This document shows, in pieces, positions 6,910-9,073 of a DNA stretch of 9,073 nt. The DNA is from CAYJBP01 sp964368605 (GTDB lineage Bacteria > Bacillota > Dehalobacteriia > UBA4068): NCBI GenBank assembly GCA_964368605.1, contig CAYJBP010000101.1:1-9073 (forward strand), read 5' to 3'. Made by a program: the position numbers and the translations under genes. Each line of letters begins with the position of its first letter. The first letter of the stretch is position 1. The notes under the pieces were generated by a model, which saw nothing but the letters and a program-made list of their open reading frames with translations, had not been told where the DNA came from and made no database searches.

Positions 6910-7239
6910 TTATAATACCCCTTGTTTTTGCAGCCACTGCTCCAGCATATGCTGAGGCAATGCCCCGGCTTGGGTATCCACATCTTTGCCATCTTTAAAT
7001 AAAATGACGGTAGGAATGCTCATAATATCATATTTAGCAGCCAATTCTTGCTGCTCATCAACATTTATTTTAACAACCTTAAATTTGCCTTGATGGGCTG
7101 CTGCTAAACTATCGATAATCGGCGAAAACATCTTGCAAGGGCCGCACCATGCTGCCCAAAAATCAACTATAACCGGCAAATTAGCCTCCAGAACTTCGCT
7201 GGCAAAATTATCCTTAGTTACTTCGCTTACATTAGACAT
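6910..7239 (-). CDS. trxA: Thioredoxin
   Basis: This 109-aa cytoplasmic dithiol-disulfide oxidoreductase has the canonical active site WCGPC (residues 31-35), preceded by VDFWAA, and the cis-proline loop SIPT (Pro76) that faces it. The downstream LFKDGK turn and C-terminal helix complete a standard thioredoxin fold of normal length. It would reduce protein disulfides such as those of ribonucleotide reductase, peroxiredoxins and methionine sulfoxide reductase, and be recycled by the reductase encoded directly after it. The start is fixed by a perfect AAGGAGG 7 nt upstream (7247-7253, minus strand). Transcription starts from an extended -10 promoter in the divergent intergenic region and continues into trxB, with 2 nt between the genes. 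Confidence 0.97.
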   Translation of the reverse strand: MSNVSEVTKDNFASEVLEANLPVIVDFWAAWCGPCKMFSPIIDSLAAAHQGKFKVVKINVDEQQELAAKYDIMSIPTVILFKDGKDVDTQAGALPQHMLEQWLQKQGVL

Positions 7240-7246
7240 AATAATT

Positions 7247-7253
7247 CCTCCTT
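7247..7253 (-). promoter_or_regulatory. Ribosome binding site of trxA
   Basis: The minus strand reads AAGGAGG with a 7-nt spacer to the trxA ATG at 7239. It is a full consensus match and suggests strong translation. Confidence 0.9.
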
Positions 7254-7276
7254 ATAATACAATTAATAAGAACTAC

Positions 7277-7305
7277 TTGTATTATAACATATATTGATGT
7301 AAAAT
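7277..7305 (+). promoter_or_regulatory. Possible promoter of the HutD-like gene
   Basis: TTGTAT (7277-7282) and TAAAAT (7300-7305) are 17 nt apart on the plus strand and overlap the trxA promoter on the other strand. The surrounding AT-rich sequence offers other choices (for example TTGATG at 7294), so the exact element is uncertain. Confidence 0.35.
7281..7289 (-). promoter_or_regulatory. Extended -10 promoter of trxA-trxB
   Basis: On the minus strand TGT-TATAAT forms a perfect extended -10 element, with transcription expected near 7274, about 35 nt before the trxA ATG. No good -35 hexamer is seen at 17 nt, which extended -10 promoters tolerate. Confidence 0.6.
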
Positions 7306-7329
7306 AATATATATATTAAAAAAAAATTT

Positions 7330-7334
7330 GGAGG
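7330..7334 (+). promoter_or_regulatory. Ribosome binding site that decides the HutD-like start
   Basis: GGAGG lies 5 nt before ATG 7340. The in-frame TTG at 7328 overlaps this site and is therefore not the start. Confidence 0.85.
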
Positions 7335-7339
7335 CTAAG

Positions 7340-7927
7340 ATGATTTATCAAATAATAAAAAATGCTGATTGTAAAGTAAGTAATTGGAGCGGCGGTAAAA
7401 CCTGCGAGATTTTTATTTATCCCCCGGATAGCATTTACAGCGAGCGCAATTTTGAGTTTAGAATATCCTCGGCTACGGTAGATTTGCCGGAATCTACTTT
7501 TACTAAACTACCTGCTTATAGCCGCTATATCATGCCTTTACAAGGCCAGATGGAGCTTAGCCATAATCAGCAGCAATCAATTACTTTGCAGCCATATCAA
7601 AAAAATTATTTTATGGGCAGCGATGATACAATTAGCCGAGGTACTTGCACCGATTTTAATTTGATGTTGGCCTTGGGCTTAGATGGTGATATTTGGCCGC
7701 TTGAGCAGGATTATAGCTTTAATTTAAATAATAAGTTTTCGGGCATATATATTTTAGCCGAAAATATTGGCTTAAACATAAAGGCAAATGATGAGGATAC
7801 GCTATTGAGGCTTAGCAAGGGTGATTTTGTTTACTTTAATCGGCAAGAATTAACTATAAAGTTAAGCCCTATTGATTTTATGATTAATAATCAACCATGG
7901 GCAATTGCTGTAAAAGTGGTTAAGTAG
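7340..7927 (+). CDS. HutD/Ves-family cupin protein
   Basis: This 195-aa protein matches the HutD/Ves family, a bicupin-like fold, along its full length. The signatures seen are NWSGGKTCEIFIYP (15-28), the NFEFRISSATV segment (37-47), YSRYIMPLQGQMEL (60-73) and CTDFNLM (103-109). These correspond to the family's W-x-G-G-T-x-E-i, FRiS-A, R-x-l-x-l-x-G and DFNlM blocks. There is no signal peptide or membrane segment, so it should be cytoplasmic. HutD is best known from proteobacterial histidine-utilisation operons and Ves from enteric bacteria. Its biochemical role is unsettled, though a metabolite-binding or sensing function has been proposed. Here no hut gene is nearby: it is divergent from trxA and followed by a hemolysin III gene with its own promoter. 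The ATG at 7340 is chosen for its GGAGG site. Family is well supported; cellular function is not known. Confidence 0.87.
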   Translation: MIYQIIKNADCKVSNWSGGKTCEIFIYPPDSIYSERNFEFRISSATVDLPESTFTKLPAYSRYIMPLQGQMELSHNQQQSITLQPYQKNYFMGSDDTISRGTCTDFNLMLALGLDGDIWPLEQDYSFNLNNKFSGIYILAENIGLNIKANDEDTLLRLSKGDFVYFNRQELTIKLSPIDFMINNQPWAIAVKVVK

Positions 7928-7959
7928 AGGATAGCTGCTAAAAAATAAAATAATTAAGC

Positions 7960-7988
7960 TTGCAAATTAAGCCGATTAGGGGTATAAT
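7960..7988 (+). promoter_or_regulatory. Sigma-A promoter of the hemolysin III-like gene
   Basis: TTGCAA (7960-7965) and a perfect TATAAT (7983-7988) have a 17-nt spacer. Transcription would begin near 7995, giving a leader of about 50 nt. It gives the gene its own transcript, separate from the HutD-like gene upstream. Confidence 0.75.
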
Positions 7989-8030
7989 TGAGGTTAGTTG
8001 TATGGAACATACTGAAATATAATTGAAAAT

Positions 8031-8039
8031 AAAGAGGTG
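8031..8039 (+). promoter_or_regulatory. Ribosome binding site of the hemolysin III-like gene
   Basis: AAAGAGGTG precedes the ATG at 8045 by 5 nt. It supports this start over the in-frame ATG three codons later. Confidence 0.75.
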
Positions 8040-8044
8040 TAAAA

Positions 8045-8749
8045 ATGGAAAATATGGCCAGCCTTAGCCGGGATGCTCGGCGCGAACTTTGGTATAGTAA
8101 GCGGGTTAAGCTGGGATTACCCAAGTATAGTTTGGGCGAAGAGATTTTTTCGGCCATTGTGCATGGTTTATCGGCCTTAATGGCGATTACCGCTTTGGTG
8201 CTGCTGCTGGTTTTTTGCAATAAAGACTGGGTAACTGTAACCAGCGTGGCAATTTTTGGCGGCTCGATGATTTTACTGTATACAGTTTCTACCCTTTACC
8301 ATGCTTTAAATATAAATAAGGCCAAAAAAGTTTTTCAAACCTTAGATCATTGTGCTATATTTTTATTGATAGCAGGTACTTATACCCCGATAACATCATT
8401 AGCTTTAGGTGGCACTTTAGGATTAATTTTTTTGATAGTTGTTTGGGTAGTAGCCATTTTGGGCATAGTATTAAATAGTATAGATGTTAAAAAATTCTCG
8501 GTATTTTCGATGATTTGCTACTTGGTAATGGGTTGGGTTATTGTTTTTGCAATTGGCCGATTTATCGAAAACACTAACTTTTTGTCCGTGCTATTTTTGA
8601 TTTTAGGCGGCGTAGCCTATACAGTAGGCGCTGTGCTTTATGGTTTGGGCAAAAAAATTCCGTATATGCATTCTGTTTGGCATATATTTGTATTAATCGG
8701 TAGTATAATGCATACTTTAACGGTCGTTCAACTAGCGGTTTATTTATAA
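8045..8749 (+). CDS. Hemolysin III / PAQR-family integral membrane protein
   Basis: This 234-aa protein has seven predicted hydrophobic segments after a charged N-terminus of about 30 residues (with LGEEIFSAIVHGLSA at 30-44). The family's metal-site residues are all visible: Ser82 and His86 in STLYH at the end of the second segment, Asp101-His102 in LDHCAIFLLIAGTYTP, and His209/His213 in HSVWH in the last segment. These correspond to the zinc site and presumed hydrolase centre of the CREST superfamily, shared with adiponectin receptors and alkaline ceramidases. Bacterial members (YqfA, YplQ, HlyIII) are linked to membrane lipid or fluidity homeostasis; the hemolysin name comes from a Bacillus cereus homologue expressed in E. 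coli and should not be read as a proven toxin. Length and motif order are normal. It has its own promoter and is convergent with the nucleotidyltransferase gene to the right. Family is firm; substrate is unknown. Confidence 0.93.
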   Translation: MENMASLSRDARRELWYSKRVKLGLPKYSLGEEIFSAIVHGLSALMAITALVLLLVFCNKDWVTVTSVAIFGGSMILLYTVSTLYHALNINKAKKVFQTLDHCAIFLLIAGTYTPITSLALGGTLGLIFLIVVWVVAILGIVLNSIDVKKFSVFSMICYLVMGWVIVFAIGRFIENTNFLSVLFLILGGVAYTVGAVLYGLGKKIPYMHSVWHIFVLIGSIMHTLTVVQLAVYL

Positions 8750-8851
8750 AGACTAAAATAGTATTTAATAAGTATTTTATTTTTATTATTGTATATATTA
8801 TGTTGCAGGTTATAGTAAGTGATGATATAAATTAAAATTACATATCTAATT

Positions 8852-9073
8852 TTACCAGATTTTCCAAGGAGCCTGCTCTGTAAGCCATAATTTACTGAGC
8901 AGGCTTTTATCTTTTAGAGTATCCATGCATTGCCAAAAACCATAATGTTGATAAGCGCAAGCCTGGCCTGCTAAGGCAAGCTGTTGCAGTGGGGTTGCTT
9001 CTAATGGGCAATTGTCGCCTTGCAGATAATCGAATATCGTTGGCTCCATTACCATAAATCCGCCATTAACCCA
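8852..9073 (-). CDS. rfbF: C-terminal part of glucose-1-phosphate cytidylyltransferase (5' end outside window)
   Basis: The last 73 codons plus stop are visible; the frame stays open to the window edge (WVNGGFMVMEPTIFDYL), so the gene starts to the right. The segments NGGFMV, FDYLQGDNCPLEATPLQQLALAGQ, YGFWQCMDTLKDKSLLSKLW and the terminal APWKIW match the C-terminal signature of glucose-1-phosphate cytidylyltransferase (RfbF/DdhA), in particular the GFWQCMDT-DK block and the APWK-W end. The enzyme makes CDP-glucose from glucose 1-phosphate and CTP. CDP-glucose is the entry point to CDP-3,6-dideoxyhexoses and related sugars of surface polysaccharides. The first ATG inside the window (9055) is an internal methionine, not a start. 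The rest of the pathway would be expected upstream, beyond the right edge. No strong terminator follows the stop. Confidence is high in family, moderate that a full pathway is present. Confidence 0.9.
   Translation of the reverse strand, partial: WVNGGFMVMEPTIFDYLQGDNCPLEATPLQQLALAGQACAYQHYGFWQCMDTLKDKSLLSKLWLTEQAPWKIW

Noticed and set aside
6908..6937. Longer trxB starting at ATG 6937
   Set aside because: It would overlap trxA, add ten residues not typical of TrxB before the FAD fold, and lacks its own ribosome site.
6325..6998. Plus-strand open frames opposite trxB and trxA (6325-6594 and 6810-6998)
   Set aside because: Antisense to highly conserved genes, with composition reflecting the opposite-strand codons; no ribosome sites.
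7328..7339. TTG at 7328 as the start of the HutD-like protein
   Set aside because: It overlaps the TTGGAGG ribosome site; ATG 7340 is correctly spaced from it.
7954..8220. Minus-strand open frame across the hemolysin III promoter and 5' end
   Set aside because: It covers a clear promoter and a conserved gene on the plus strand and encodes nothing recognisable.
8755..8785. Terminator after the hemolysin III-like gene (AAAATA/TATTTT hairpin then T-rich)
   Set aside because: The stem is six A-T pairs with a long loop, too weak to call.
8833..8854. 8-bp AT-only inverted repeat at the end of rfbF
   Set aside because: It contains no G-C pair and overlaps the stop codon; not stable enough for a terminator call.

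Overview
The window looks like chromosomal DNA of a low-to-moderate GC, Gram-positive (monoderm) Firmicute, probably of the Clostridia. The evidence is strong AAGGAGG/GGAG-type Shine-Dalgarno sites, near-consensus sigma-A promoters with 17-nt spacers, a class B sortase, a lipobox lipoprotein and AT-rich intergenic DNA. I cannot name a genus. Serine is written mostly AGC, alanine and glycine GCC/GGC and leucine TTA/TTG, uniformly in all genes, so nothing stands out as recently transferred.

Left part (1-1130): the last 30 codons of a zinc-ribbon protein run straight into a 321-aa secreted lipoprotein of unrecognised function. The pair ends at a strong intrinsic terminator. A 308-bp gene-free stretch follows (1082-1389). 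It holds that terminator, a striking 51-bp CCCCAA hexamer tract (GGGGTT on the other strand, so G-quadruplex-capable) and a good promoter, TTGATT-N17-TATAAT.

Centre (1390-5986): this promoter drives a two-gene unit. The first gene encodes a 1204-aa membrane-anchored, extracellular alpha-2-macroglobulin-like protein that lacks the thioester motif. The second encodes a class B sortase with His, Cys and Arg catalytic residues. Neither product carries an obvious C-terminal sorting signal. Two tandem hairpins end the unit, and the second also serves the converging thioredoxin genes.

Right part (5990-9073): trxA-trxB form a compact minus-strand operon for the NADPH-thioredoxin system. A HutD/Ves-family cupin gene starts divergently from trxA. 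It is followed, on the same strand but behind its own promoter, by a hemolysin III/PAQR-type membrane protein. The right edge carries the 3' end of a minus-strand gene for glucose-1-phosphate cytidylyltransferase, probably the edge of a CDP-sugar (surface polysaccharide) locus.

Most of the right half is ordinary. The parts most worth a second look are the thioester-less macroglobulin paired with a sortase and the telomere-like hexamer tract just upstream of its promoter.
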